From NCBI GenBank assembly GCA_028551475.1, contig CM052356.1:6210001-6274000 (forward strand): DNA of 64,000 bases. Reading direction: 5' to 3'. The notes under the pieces are model-generated. The model was given only the letters and a program-made list of their open reading frames with translations. It made no database searches and had not been told where the DNA came from. This DNA is from Casuarina equisetifolia. Its lineage: Eukaryota; Streptophyta; Magnoliopsida; Fagales; Casuarinaceae. Position 1 is the first letter of the stretch, and each line of letters starts with the position of its first letter. A program made the position numbers and the translations under genes. Positions 1 to 11,711 of the stretch are shown here, in pieces.

Positions 1-370
1 AATCTATAATTTCTCCTTACCCCTAATATTACCTAAAAAATTTGCTATTATATCTTATCTATTATCTATGATATTATTGATGAAACCTATAATTTCATCT
101 TACAACAAGAGTATAGAAAACATTGAAATATCTCATATAATTTACAATCTGTTGTAAAATGGTCTATATATATAAAACATTAATCTTTGTTTATAATCCT
201 TTTTGAATGGAAAGATAAAATATTTAAACACTGACCATTTTAAATTTAATCCCATAACATTTATTTAGTTTAGAGGAAGAAATAATCAATTTTGAGAGAT
301 CTTATACTAGTGATCTATCCTAAACACAACCTAAATATTATTTGCCAAAAACTTTCAACAACCAAAAATG
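1..370. repeat. AT-rich duplicated flank, copy 1
   Basis: This AT-rich stretch is repeated with modest divergence at 23640-23805 plus 29151-29320, where a LINE splits it, and in a weaker form around 9440-9680. Shared marks are a run of taat/ataat words, a TTTAGTTTAGAGGAAGAAAT segment and an ATTTTGAGAGATCTTATA segment. It belongs to the local duplication unit and I see no coding potential in it. Confidence 0.7.
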
Positions 371-375
371 AAAAG

Positions 376-936
376 CATTAGAGTGTGAGGGCGCATTCTA
401 AGACCTTAAGATATTAGGTAAGAAAATTTCATTGCTTATAAGCTCAAAAGACCATTCTCTCACTTCCAATGTGGGACAACATCTACTTTCAACACTTTCC
501 CTTACTTGCATGCTAATATAAGTATTGCAAGTGGACTTAAATCCAATTTTAGAGCATGGGGTTTATAAAATGAAAGCTCATCTTAGACTCTGATATCATA
601 TTAGAATATGAGAGTTCATCCCAAAACCTTAAGACATTAAATAGAAAAATCTCTTATAAGCTCAAAGGTTTATCCTCATGTTTCTAATGTGAGACAACAC
701 TCATCTTTAATACTTCTCATCACTTATATGCTAATACAAGCTTTACAAGTAGACTAAAGCCTAACTTCGAGGCATGAGAGTTTATGAAGTGGAGATCTAT
801 CATTGGCTCTAATATCATATTAGAGTGTGAGGGTCCATCATAAGATCTTAAGGCATTAGATAAGAAAATCTTATCACTTATAAGTTTAATGGTCCATCCT
901 CATACTTTCAATGTGGGACAATACCCATCTTTAACA
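376..936 (-). mobile_element. TRIM (miniature LTR retroelement) with three terminal repeats
   Basis: Three copies of a roughly 115-119 bp terminal repeat lie at 376-494, 599-712 and 818-936, separated by two internal segments of about 105 bp. Each repeat carries a GAGTGTGAGG-like start and a GTGGGACAACA-like word. On the minus strand each internal segment opens with TGATATCAGAGTC, close to the plant tRNA-Met primer site. A direct repeat AAAAG flanks the block (371-375 and 937-941). There is no coding region, as is usual for TRIMs. The LTR-internal-LTR-internal-LTR layout is the known tandem form of such elements. It sits inside a copy of the lipase-upstream module. The repeats differ at many positions, so it is fairly old. 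Confidence 0.75.
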
Positions 937-941
937 AAAAG

Positions 942-1470
942 AAAACAAATACATTTTGAAACATGAATTATTATGTGTTATCTGTTTTTGTCCTTTCAAC
1001 CGAAGAAGGGGAAAGAGGAGGGGTTTAGGGGTGGAAGTTTGAAGCTGTCACCAGTCAATGAAAGCTATAAAAAAATGTCCAAGAGCATGAAAGAAAGTTT
1101 CCAAGCTTCCAAACCACTTGTAATTTGTGATTTTCGGAATCAAACACGTTAACTTTCAAGGGTCTTTTGCTTATTTTGTACAATCACACACTCATTATAG
1201 TTTTATGAAATTGAATAAAATCCCTTTTCCAAAGACACCACATTTTTCTTCCTTGCAAGACAACAAGGAATTCCAATTTCTTTCTATACAAAATAATCTC
1301 ATGAGCCCTCAAGTAATAGAAATACAGAAGTATTGTAAAACCTATTCTTCGTTAGAGATTTTGAATCATGAAAATTTCCACCAGGCCCCTCTAATTGGAG
1401 CCTAGACACCTTCGAGGTTATAGACATTAACCTGAAACAAGAGAGCTACTTTGGAGATACTTTGAACCTT
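942..1470 (-). repeat. Lipase-intron module, copy 1
   Basis: This stretch matches 33180-33660 and 21300-22060 closely. The shared landmarks are TTTCAACCGAAGAAGG, the pair of words CCAAAGACACCACATTTTTC and TCTTCCTTGCAAGACAACAA, and GCTACTTTGGAGATACTTTG. In the third lipase copy this sequence lies between the first coding exon and the 5' untranslated exon, so it is the lipase intron. No lipase coding sequence follows to the left, so only the upstream part of a lipase copy survives here. Confidence 0.65.
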
Positions 1471-1860
1471 ATTCCGAACATAATCTATTAAAGCCATTGA
1501 TTTGACCAAGCAAATGATGGTTGCTCTCAAAGAGACATGAAGGAAATTAAAAGGAAGCTTGTAGGAAGTTTCAAGGAAGCTTCACGGAAGAAGAATGAAG
1601 GACCCGATACAGTCAAAGGAAACTAAGAGAAAGTTGAAAGAAGTTTCAAGGAAAAAGATGAAAGACCTACGTGCAGTCAAGCATGAGGAAAGTCTCGTCT
1701 AGAAGGAAATTTCGGCGTAAGTGAGGCTACATGAGCGCGAAGGCCAAGTTATACGAGAAGAATGAAGAACAGCCAAATGTGAAGTCAACGTGAAGGAAGC
1801 TTGTAGGAAATTAAGTAGCGCGGGCATAAAGTTCTCCTTTGCTATAAATATGTAAGAGAA
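1471..1860. other. Unmatched insertion in the lipase-upstream module
   Basis: The equivalent positions in the 33.6-33.8 kb copy lack this sequence. It is purine-rich, repeats the word GAAGGAAGCTTGTAGGAA (about 1550 and 1790), and has a TATA-like GCTATAAATATG near its right end. That pattern resembles a piece of an LTR, but I could not find ends or a target duplication. Confidence 0.35.
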
Positions 1861-2560
1861 ACACTATTTGTTTATAAACTAATTACCTAGTGGGTGATTG
1901 CTGGTAATTTATGACTGGTTTTGAGTTCGACACTCTTTACACTCAAATCCCCTTTACAAGTCCGAGCTTTTCTCTGAATATCGTCGAAGTATTAGGAAAA
2001 GAAATAATCATACGGACACTGTAATAACCAAAGCTCCTGGAAAGTAACATATCAAAACCTAAAGAAACAGGAAAAAAAAAAGAAAGAAAAAAAAAGAAAA
2101 CAGAAAACAGAAAAGAATGTACCTCAAGGAATTCTAGAAGAGATGTGATTTCGGGGATGAGATGATTGTCTGGAATTACAAGCTACAAGGTAATTTCTCG
2201 GAAAGAGCACAAAAAAAATCTAGTAGCGAGAAAAGTCTATAGTCAATATTAGCCATTACTCTTTACTATAGAGTTTGCCGTAGATTATACGGCATTTACA
2301 ACTGTGCAGGAGGTAGATAAGGCTGAGAAACTTGCACGTTTTCCTTTTTAAGCCTTTTGAATGATTATAGTCCAATGGACACGGGCAAGGATCGAAACTT
2401 TGATACCTTCGTCTTGGACATTAAGGAGACGAACCCGACAGATACTCTGGAATTTTTCTTTCCATAGTGTAAACTTGAAACATAGGGCTTAGTTCTGATA
2501 CTGCTTGTAATTATAATTATCTTACGATAAAATAATTACAAGGTTATAGTCGGTAAAGAT
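1861..2560 (-). promoter_or_regulatory. Lipase 5' exon and promoter module, copy 1
   Basis: This is the same module as at 33840-34500, 22610-23110 and 8560-8830. On the minus strand it contains a putative 5' untranslated exon that ends at a GT splice donor near 2120 (CTTGAG then GTACAT). Upstream of the exon is a stretch with CGGCATTTACAACTGTGC near 2290. The conservation of the donor across four copies suggests a real exon edge in the ancestral gene. In this copy the downstream coding exons are missing. Confidence 0.5.
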
Positions 2561-2875
2561 TTTGGAAGCACTTTTTTAGTTTCATAAAGAAAATATAAGT
2601 TTATATGAATATTTAAACGAATGATTTACTTTTAGAATGTGATAAAGAATTTTATTTTATGACAAAAATACAAAAAAAAACATTTTAAGGGAGATAAATT
2701 GTAGAATGTACAGATTGTACAATCGTCCTTCCTTACCAAATGCCACCCAATATTGCTTTACCCATAGGAAAAGGTTTTCAGAAGCTTCAACAAAGCAAAC
2801 CATACATAGATGTTGGGCTACAAAAGCATATAAACTTAAGAGCTACATTAATTAATTACTTCGGCATGGATATTT
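2561..2875 (-). repeat. CYP96 3' flank, copy 1
   Basis: This stretch matches the sequence just beyond the stop codon of the intact P450 (41180-41617) and of the second copy (34500-34848). Landmarks are CCTTACCAAATGCCACCCAA, GTTTTCAGAAGCTTCAACAA and ACATAGATGTTGGGCTACAA. Together with 7600-7835 it shows that this was a P450 copy before the gypsy element landed in it. Confidence 0.75.
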
Positions 2876-3446
2876 TGTCAAGATCTAAAACTAGATTCTC
2901 CGTTAAGGGCCGACGTAACTACAATGGGTAGTCTAAACTACGGTCGGGTTTACCCTTTCCTTTCTTTCTAGCTATTCTGTTATTATCTTCTTCAACCCAC
3001 AATTCAAAATGCCTAACCAGCAAGTAATTCAAATTAACAACTAACCCAGAATCTGTAAATAGCAATCCCGGCACTACCAACAAGTTACATAAAAGTAATT
3101 AAACATATTAGAACCAACCGCATCTAAGGGAAAACGGTACCTCAGCCTCAACGTGAAAACTGCACACCTGCATCTAGAGGACACAACACTCCTGCATCTA
3201 CAAAGGACACAGCACCGAAGGAAACACAATGTTCCTGCATCAAACCAATCTGCCCCTCCATTCTGCAGGATCCCCCAATTTACAAGGGCTTTGGGCAATT
3301 ACTATCTTGCCTTCCTATTTACACATAATGTTTTTGGGTGTCACTTACCCAACCCAATTGTACAAAGGCCCACATAAGAGCAACTCCAAAACACCTATTT
3401 AACATAAAACTATAATAATTACAATAATAAAATTATGCCCGTGACA
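2876..3446 (-). repeat. Gypsy 3' LTR
   Basis: This is the LTR on the left. The element reads on the minus strand, so it is the 3' LTR. It begins TGTCAAGATC and ends GCCCGTGACA, and pairs with 7029-7599 at about 97 percent identity. Confidence 0.92.
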
Positions 3447-6400
3447 ACTCCTTCCCCCTCAAGCAGAAACCTTGTCCTCAAGGTTGAAATCTGGGTACCT
3501 CAAGCAGATATGATCCACAGGTTGCCAAGTAGCGTCGATAGCAGGTGATCCCTTCCACAGCACCAATGCTTCTTCTATGCCCTTCCTCGTTCTAGTTTGG
3601 AGGATGGTTTGAGGTTGTGCTAACACAACACCTTCTGTTTCTACATAAGTTGGAAGTTCTGCTTGCACTTGTATCCCGTTGCCTAAGCACTTCTTCAAGG
3701 ACGAAACATGGAATACCGGATGAATCCTTGAAGTCTCCGGCAGTTTGAGCTTGTATGCTAAGGCTCCTACCCTTTCTAGAATCTTAAAAGGTCCATAATA
3801 TAGAGGGGAAAGTTTATGTGTACGCTTTATGCTCACTGATAACTGATGGTAAGGCTGTAGTCGAAGGAAAACCCTCTCCCCTACCTGGAACTCTTTGTCT
3901 GTCCTCCCTTTATCTTAAACCTTCTTAATCCGGTTTTGGGAGTCTATGAGCCTCTCCCTTAGTATCTTTATAACTTGATCCCTTTCCAACAATTCTCTTT
4001 CTGCTGACTCCACAGAAGTGGCTCCTGGTACATAATCTAAAAGGGAAGGAGGAGGACATCCATACACAACCTCGTAAGGGCTCTTTCCTGAAGAGCTATG
4101 TATGCTAGTGTTATAACATAATTCAGCCCATGGCAACCATTTAACCCAATACTTCGGTTGGTCACCGGTAAAACACCTCAGATACATCTCTAGAACTCAG
4201 TTTACGGCTTCTGTTTGTCCATCTGATTGAGGGTGATAGGCAGTGGAGTAATTGAGCCTTGTTCCCTGCAAATTAAACAACTCTTGCCAAAATAGACTAG
4301 TAAAGACCTTGTCCCTATCAGAAACAATCCTTTTAGGTAATCCATACAACCTATAGAGGTTTTGGAAGAAGACCTCTGCTACCGTAATTGCCGTATATGG
4401 ATGACTAAGAGGCATAAAATGGGCCATCTTGGATAATCTATCAACAACAACTAGGATGCATGTTTTTCCTTTTGAGTTCGGTAACCCATCAACAAAATCC
4501 ATAGACAATTCAGTCCATACCTCATGGGGCACAGGTAACGGTTGCATTAGTCCTGCTGGTAAGGTGTTTAAATTCTTATTCTTCTGGCAAATCATACACC
4601 CTTGCACTATTTCTTGTACTAGTTTCTTCATATTGCGCCAAAAGAAGGAGGCCTTAACCCTTTGAAGAGTTTTATGTACTCCCTCGTGGGCTGCCCCATG
4701 AATTTCCTCAACTAAGGGTCGAGAGAGAGCTAAGTTAGGGCATAAATACATTCTCCCCTTGTAGAACACCACCCCATTCTTATATTGCCATGGACCCTTA
4801 ATCGTGCCTGCTTGTATTTGATGGACTAACCTTTGCATTGCTGGTTCTGTTTCCACTTCATCTTGTATTGGTTCCACCCAACGAGGAATGGGGGCTGAGA
4901 TAGCTTGTAAACTCCCTTATGTTTTTTTACTTTCAAGTAGTTCCTCCTTGCGAGAAAGTGCATCAGCAGCTTTGTTCTCACAACCCGACTTGTATTCAAT
5001 CACGAAATCAAAACCCATCAACTTCACTAACCATTTTTGTTGAGCCGGTGTGGTAATCTTTTGATCCCAAAGATGCTTCAAACTCTTTTGATCAGTTCTC
5101 ACAATGAACTTCCAACCCATAAGGTAATTCCTCCACTTGTTTATTGCCACTACCACTGCCATCAGTTCCTTTTCATAGGTTGATAAAAGTGCATTTCTTC
5201 CTGAGAGTGCTTGGCTAAAGAAGGCTATTGGATGCCTTTCTTGAGAGAGCACTGCTCCAATTCTAGCCCCAGAAGCATCACATTCCAACACAAATTCCTT
5301 TTCAAAGTCAGGTAATGCTAATACTGGTGCTGATGCCATTGCTTTCTTCAACTCTTCAAATGCTTTTTCTGCTGCCAAATTCCATTGAAAATTATTCTTT
5401 TTTAATAGGGCTGTGAGAGGAGCTGCAATTCCCCCATAATTTGCAATGAAACGTCTGTAATAACCTGTTAATCCCAAGAACCCACGCAATCCACTGACTT
5501 GGGTAGGCTTAGCCCAATCTATCATGTCACGGATCTTTTCCTCATCCACTGCCACTCCTTCTGCACTAATAACATGTCCTAAGTACTTGACTGATGGTTG
5601 TCCAAAAGAACATTTACTTTTTTTCACAAATAACAAATGGTCTTTTAGCCTTATAAGCACTCTCTCAACATGCTCTAGGTGTTCTTGCTAGCTCTTGCTG
5701 TAAATAAGTATATCATCAAAAAATACCAGCACAAACCTTCTCAAAAATTCCCTGAAGACTGCGTTCATTAGTGCTTGAAATGTTGAAGGGGCATTACATA
5801 ATCCAAAAGGCATCACCAAGTATTCATAGTGGCCCTGGTGTGTCTGAAAGGCAGTCTTGTACACATCCTCAGGTTGCATCCTTATCTGATGATAGCCTGA
5901 TCTAAGGTCTAACTTGGTAAAAACCTTAGCTCCATATAACTCATCCATGAGTTCCTCCACTGTAGGAATAGGAAACCTATCTTTAATCGTTTGCTTGTTG
6001 AGCGCTCTGTAGTCTACACAAAGTCTCCATGACCTATCCTGTTTTCTAACCAGAAGTACTGGTGAGGAGTAGGGACTAGTGCTTGGTCTAATTGCCCCTG
6101 AGTCTAGCAACTGCGCCACTATCTTTTCCAACTCATTTTTTTGATAGTGCGGGTAACGGTATGGTCTAGAAGCAATTGGCTCACTTCCTTCTTTTAACGG
6201 TATGCGGTGATTGCACTCTCTTGGTGGAGGCAACCCTTCAGGTTCCTCAAACAACCCCTCATATTTTTGTAATACCTTTTGAAGCTTTTTTTCCATCCTT
6301 GATCCTTCCATTACTTCCATATCACGATTACTACCATCCAAGAACAATAATTCTGACTTTAGGACAGCTTGTATGTGCAATAACAATCCTGCTCCTGCAT

Positions 6401-7028
6401 GTTTAATCTCCTTACAAATGTGTTCTCCATCTACTAACTGATTCTCCCCGGTTTTCACCCCCCAAAGGATAACTTTCCTTGGTCCGACATAAAAGGTCAT
6501 CCTCTTCTCCTCTAGGTTCCACATAATATCTCCTAATGTACGCAGCCATTGATATCCCAAAACTGCTTCTGAACCTGGTATATAGAGCAAGAAGAGATCT
6601 ACCTTCATTCTTACTTTCTATATAACTACCTCAATCCCTTCACAGAAACCTTTACTTTTCAATATATCACCATTAGCAACCATTACTTCCACACTTTTCC
6701 AACCATTTCCTCCAATTTAATATGTTTGTCCTTTGAACCTGAAGTGGATCCAATATGCTTCTGATTAAAACCCCCTATACTTTCTTTTTTTTTTTACTAG
6801 AATTGTCACCCCATTTCCGAAACATTGTCATCATCTCTTTCATGTCTTTTGCTGTTGTCTCTTGTTTTCGCACCATTTCTTGCAAACACCTATTATTTTC
6901 CTCTGTTTTTCGATCACTGGCTTCTAAACGCTTCTCCATTTCAGTTTGGCGACGATCCATCTCATCACGGATTCGCACCCACATCTGATCGGCTATGATT
7001 TCCGGAACCTTGGCTCTAGATACCAAAT

Positions 7029-7599
7029 TGTCAAGATCTAAAACTAGATTCTCCCTTAAGGGCCGACGTAACTGCAATGGGTAGTCTAAACTACGGTTGG
7101 GTTTACCCTTTCCCTTCTTTCTAGCTATTCTGTTATTATCTTCTTCAACCCACAATTCAAAATGCCCAACCAGCAAGTAATTCAAATTAACAACTAACCC
7201 AGAATCTGTAAACAGCAATCCCGGCACTACCAACAAGTTACATAAAAGTAATTAAACATATTAGAACCAACCGCATCTAAGGGAAAACGATACCTCAGCC
7301 TCAACGCGGAAACCGCACACCTGCATCTAGAGGACACAACACTCCTGCATCTACAAAGGACACAGCACCGAAGGAAACACAATGTTCCTGCATCAAACCA
7401 GTCTGCCCCTCCATTCTGCGGGATCCCCCAATTTACAAGGGCTTTGGGCAATTACTATCTTGCCCTCCTATTTACACATAATGTTTTTGGGTGTCACTTA
7501 CCCAACCCAATTGTACAAAGGCCCACATAGGAGCAACTCCAAAACACCTATTTAACATAAAACTATAATAATTACAATAATAGAATTATGCCCGTGACA
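7029..7599 (-). repeat. Gypsy 5' LTR
   Basis: This is the LTR on the right and the 5' one on the minus strand. The primer site lies immediately to its left. The target duplication TATTT follows it at 7600-7604. Confidence 0.92.
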
Positions 7600-7835
7600 T
7601 ATTTCTTCCTCGGATGCATCTCTTCTTGATCTTAACCTTCAAACCACGTCTCATGTGAAGTAGAATAGAACAACTCCGCAAAATAGGATGCTCTTCAACA
7701 ACACAAGCCTCATAATTCCAAATGGTAGTACTTGCTACCATCTTCATTAGGCTGAAACTGATATTCTTACCTATACAACTCCTAGGTCCTGCATTAAATG
7801 CTGTGAACCTGTAAGATGGAACAAGCAAAATACTA
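7600..7835 (-). pseudogene. CYP96A-type P450 C-terminal fragment (copy 1)
   Basis: The minus strand encodes the last 70 or so residues of the same P450 as at 41625-43130, including the heme-binding loop FNAGPRSCIG with its cysteine ligand and the tail LKVKIKKRCI. The usual TGA stop reads CGA here, so the frame runs on past the normal end. Homology stops at about 7835 and nothing upstream of the heme loop is present. It cannot make a working enzyme. The gypsy element at 2876-7599 cut it away from its 3' flank (2561-2875). Confidence 0.85.
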
Positions 7836-7932
7836 TGAACTTGTAAGAGAATTCACATCCACCTTAAAACAGTTATCTTCATCAAAATTTGTTTTGAGGA
7901 CTTCAATATTTAAACCATGTTTCAATTGTATT

Positions 7933-8334
7933 TGTTAAAGGACACGTCATTGCCACATGTCCCTGCCACGTCAACACCTCAGCCATGTCAGCCCTAATTT
8001 TAGCGGAGATGGGCGACCCGACAACACTACGCGACTCGCTTCGTGACCCATCTTTGATCCACTAATGTGTTCATCATGTATGTCTAAAATTCTCTCCTGC
8101 ACCGATGGCTAAATCCTTTCCAAATTTGTTTGATTTGATTCTATAAATGTTTCCTTTTGTAAATCTTGGAAAGACAAATATTGTACTTCAATCTGTAAAG
8201 AAATCAATCAGAGAAATCAACCCAATTTTACACATAAAGGATTAGGGTTCTTCCTTCTCTTTCTCTCCCTCACTGGAATGGAATTTCGATGACCTAATTC
8301 TTCAATTTTGATCTCTTTCATGGTATCAAGAGCC
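7933..8334 (+). mobile_element. Copia-type LTR with primer site (remnant)
   Basis: A 388 bp segment begins TGTTAAAGGA and ends ATCTCTTTCA. It is followed directly by TGGTATCAAGAGCC, a plant copia-type tRNA-Met primer site on the plus strand. A TATA-like TTCTATAAATG lies inside near 8140. No partner LTR and almost no internal region is seen, so it is a broken remnant of one element end. Confidence 0.65.
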
Positions 8335-8559
8335 GAAATGCTGACTAAAACCAGGACTAATTACCCAAAAATTTAAGCTTCATACAGACCCATCAACAAA
8401 ACCAATTCTTTTTTTTTTTTTTTGTATTGTTATTATTTGATAACAGAACAAGCAGAAGACGACCATGAACAGCGTCAAAACAAATCCCAATCTACTTCCC
8501 CTTCATTCTCTACATAGGTTACGAACAGATCATATTGGGGAAATGCGAAAAGTTTGATT

Positions 8560-8830
8560 TCGTACATAGGGAAACAATTCAACCTCAACCCGATACAGAG
8601 TTCCATTTTTTTCTAAACATCGTCAAAGTCTGATACAATCAAACAGACATTGTAGTGAACAAAGCTTCTGAGTCAACATAAGAATTGGATAAAACAGAGA
8701 AAAAGAAATCATGTACCTTGAAGGAATTACAGGAGGAGATCAGATCTGGTGGAAGGAGCCGAAGGATTTATTTGAACTACAAGCTGTGGGGCGCTTATGG
8801 AGGGTTGGTTAAAGGTGCAACGTCGAATGT
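8560..8830 (-). promoter_or_regulatory. Lipase 5' exon module, copy 2
   Basis: This is a diverged copy of the 5' untranslated exon and its donor (minus strand AAG then GTACAT at about 8712-8717), matching 2050-2190, 22790-22900 and 34010-34150. No lipase coding exons follow on the left. It is a solitary remnant of a further duplication unit. Confidence 0.5.
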
Positions 8831-8899
8831 CTTTTTCGTATGCAAATACGATAACTGGAATTGTCGGAATCTTCTACATTAGATTCGTTGGATTGCTTT

Positions 8900-10009
8900 T
8901 GAAGCCAAAACGCTGCTGAGGAGTGTCGTTTCTTAGTACAACGTTGCTTCATATGTTTGGTGGAATGTTCTATTTAGAACTTATTCATTTACATGAATAA
9001 ATTCATGTTTTACTATAGCCTTAATATATGAAAGATTTATCTTACTCATTAAAAGCAGTTTTAAGAAAGGAAATAGTTTTTTAAATAGTATTAGATTTAA
9101 ATGAATAAAATTCTACTATAAAAACCTCCTTAATGATATCATTAATAAAACCCATAATTTAAAGAACTATTGGCCACGAATAGGAATCGCCGAAAAATCA
9201 GGAAAGTAGTTTAAATATTTGTGATTAAAGGCTTCGATTTCTGTGTATTTGGTAGGTGGGATTGCTTGCTGACGTGGCACTGCTACTTGGCATGCTGATG
9301 TGATGCGATGACATGGCAATACCGGGACTAGTGTATGCTGGCGTCCTGACGTGGCTTTGAGTGGCAATTTTTCTTCTAATAGAAGAAATAAGTGTGTTAA
9401 CGTAATTGATTCAGATTAATGAAATCATGCTATAATTTGTATTTCAAGAACAAAATTTCATCTTGTGATATTATTTATGAAACTCCTAATTTTACTTTGC
9501 ATAAGTTGCAAAGGAGGTGTTGAAAAACGTTCCACTTATAACTTGTTGTAAAATTAATCCTACACACTTGTTAACCTACTTCACTGTAGTGATTTTAAAT
9601 AAATCTAAAGGTGGAAGAAATTAATCAATTTCGGGAGAGGTAAGAAACCTAAACCATTTATGAAAGATCAATGGATACAAGAAACTTGGATTTTACCTAA
9701 TCCAAAATCACTTAGAAATAACCAAAGGGGAGAAAATTTTGGTAACCGGACATGACATATCTCTAGACATAAAAGGAAGTTTCCCATGGTACCAAAATTC
9801 TCCGTATACGAAGGACATTTAGTTCTTGGGGGATTACAATTTTTGGGATAGAATAAAATTTATAAAACTAATTGCTTAAATTTTGTTGCGAAGCATTTGG
9901 TTAAGTTAGGTGTATACACTATTTGGAATCCCTAGTCCCAAGTTTAAATTTAAGTATGTGCAAAATGAAATAAAAAAATAAATTTATAAAACCGCAAAAA
10001 AAGGATAAC
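8900..10009. repeat. AT-rich duplicated flank and degenerate exon-like module, copy 2
   Basis: Parts match 1-300 and 29151-29600 in the same order, such as TTTCATCTTGTGATATTATT, AACTTGTTGTAAAATTAATC, TTTTACCTAATCCAAAATCAC and TCTTGGGGGATTACAATTTT. The last of these is the worn form of the exon-like module at 29353-29829. There is no usable reading frame. Confidence 0.45.
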
Positions 10010-10014
10010 AAAGA

Positions 10015-10585
10015 TGATGTAAACACTTCTAAAGCCCAATCTTATGAGAAAGCCCAAGTTAATTTATTGGGTTTAAGCTCAAACAATATAAGTCTAATTT
10101 ATATAGGGTTTCTATACATGTTAGATTCTTGCTATTTCTAAGGTCCTTAATTTATTGGGATCTTATCCTATTTGTTAGGATTTTAATTTGTTTAGATTTT
10201 ATTTTTCTTGATTTTAGAGATCTTGATTTGTCTCAAGAATTCATGATTTACCATATCTTTTTAGGATTAAGTTTAGTTGCCTATTTAAAATGAGTGTTAT
10301 TTTAATTATAAGTAGAACCTTTTGAGATTAGAAAGAATTTTGTTCTATCCAACCTTGTCTTTTAAACTTTGTGCTCTTACTTTCTAGCCTTTTATATTTC
10401 AGCCATTTTATTTTTTCACTTAAATCATTGTCTTTTTTCACTTAAATTATTGTCTTTACGTTTTACTAGTTTATTTTTCAGTTTTACCTTTTAAGCATTT
10501 TAGATTTCCAAAATTTCAATTGTTATCTTGTTATAATTTCTCTATAATCTATAACTCACTCCGTTGCTCATTGCAAAATGCATCA
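10015..10585. mobile_element. Probable solo LTR
   Basis: A 571 bp block begins TGATGTAAAC and ends AAATGCATCA. It is flanked by the direct repeat AAAGA (10010-10014 and 10586-10590). It has a TATA-like CCTATTTAAAATG near 10280 and no coding region. TG...CA ends with a 5 bp target duplication fit a solo LTR. The family is not known, and no other copy occurs in the window. Confidence 0.6.
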
Positions 10586-10590
10586 AAAGA

Positions 10591-11710
10591 AATTCACAAT
10601 GTTCTTGTAAAGTGGGTTAGTAACAGTAAAATATGTTGTTTTTGCCACCCATACTTGTGTTAAAGAAAACATACAAGCACAAAATGAACAAGATCATATA
10701 AGAGATAATGGATTTCTATATTGTGTAAAATGTAGAGTAATTATTAGAAATAAGTTCAAAGTTCAATTTAAAAATTCACTTATAGTTACATAGATATTTT
10801 AGTATTTAAGTATTATTTAAATATCATATTTTTTAATATAAGAATTTTATTTTTAATATTTCTCTATAAAACTAAACATGCTTGGAGATTGAGGTTGAAC
10901 AGGATTGAATAAACATGCTTCTACGTATTAAATATATCTAAAGAGCTTAAGGATAAACAATAGTTGAAAGGGATCAATATTAGCTTTAACATCATATTAA
11001 AAATAAGTTCAAAATTCAAATTAATGTAACTCATAAATTAGAAGAATATTTTTATATTTAAACATAATTTAAAAATTATACTTTTTCATGGGAATTTTTG
11101 TTCCCAAGAGTAATAGACTTACAATCTCCTCTACAAATGTTAGCACAAAAAAAAATCCCACTACCTTTCCCAATGTGACTAGGTGGTATCTTGTCAAATT
11201 CTAGGTGCAAAATGAGAGAAGTAATGCATATCATTACTTGGATCAAGCAACTGTGTCAATTCCAGTTGTCCCTCACTATACAAGATGGCAAGGAATCCTC
11301 AAAATTATGCACACTTAAGATGAATCAGCTAAAAGGAGGAGAAATCAAACAAGTCAGGTTTAGATGACTTTTAGTTGTATGACGGGAAAAGATTCAAGTC
11401 CACTTTATTTAAATGGCCTTACCAAAGTAAATAGATATCCAAACTTATAAAATACACTGAAATATTATTTTTTCTAATATGAAACCTTTCATCCAATATT
11501 CTCTTTTATTGAGAGCTTTTTTTTTTTTTTTTTACACATGAAAGAAAGTTTAGTTTTGATATAATGTGAAAAGGTCTAAATTCATGTCTCTTTAAAATAC
11601 CTATTAGGAGAAAAGGTAGTCTAAATTTATATAGCACGTTACAAGTTTTCTTTTTCTTCAATATGAGACTTCTTTGGTCAAATATAAGACTCATTAATTC
11701 GCCTAAAATG
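10591..11710. other. AT-rich spacer with a direct repeat
   Basis: I see no gene here. Two related segments at about 10745-10865 and 10990-11100 share the words AATAAGTTCAAA, ATTCAAATTAA and a run ending near GGGAATTTTTG/AAGAATTTTAT. This gives a worn direct repeat of about 110 bp spaced 240 bp apart. A 16 bp T run lies at about 11518-11533. Confidence 0.4.
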
Positions 11711-11711
11711 A

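Larger units (their letters stand above)
2876..7599 (-). mobile_element. Ty3/gypsy LTR retroelement
   Basis: Two 571 bp LTRs (TGTCA...TGACA) enclose about 3.6 kb of minus-strand coding remnants. The target duplication TATTT is perfect (2871-2875 and 7600-7604). Next to the right LTR the minus strand reads TGGTATCTAGAGCC, a tRNA-Met-type primer site. Parts from right to left are gag remnant (about 6775-7236), protease edge and reverse transcriptase (about 5688-6608, with a FFDD core), RNase H (about 4917-5500), integrase with zinc finger and DDE core (about 3915-4877), and a C-terminal chromodomain-like tail (about 3459-3836). The LTRs differ at about 15 of 571 positions, nearly all transitions, so insertion is recent, perhaps one to a few million years. 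It looks broken, with several breaks. Confidence 0.93.

Noticed and set aside
376-936. CRISPR-like or satellite array
   Set aside because: Only three units with a 5 bp target duplication and primer-site words, in a plant genome. A TRIM explains it better.
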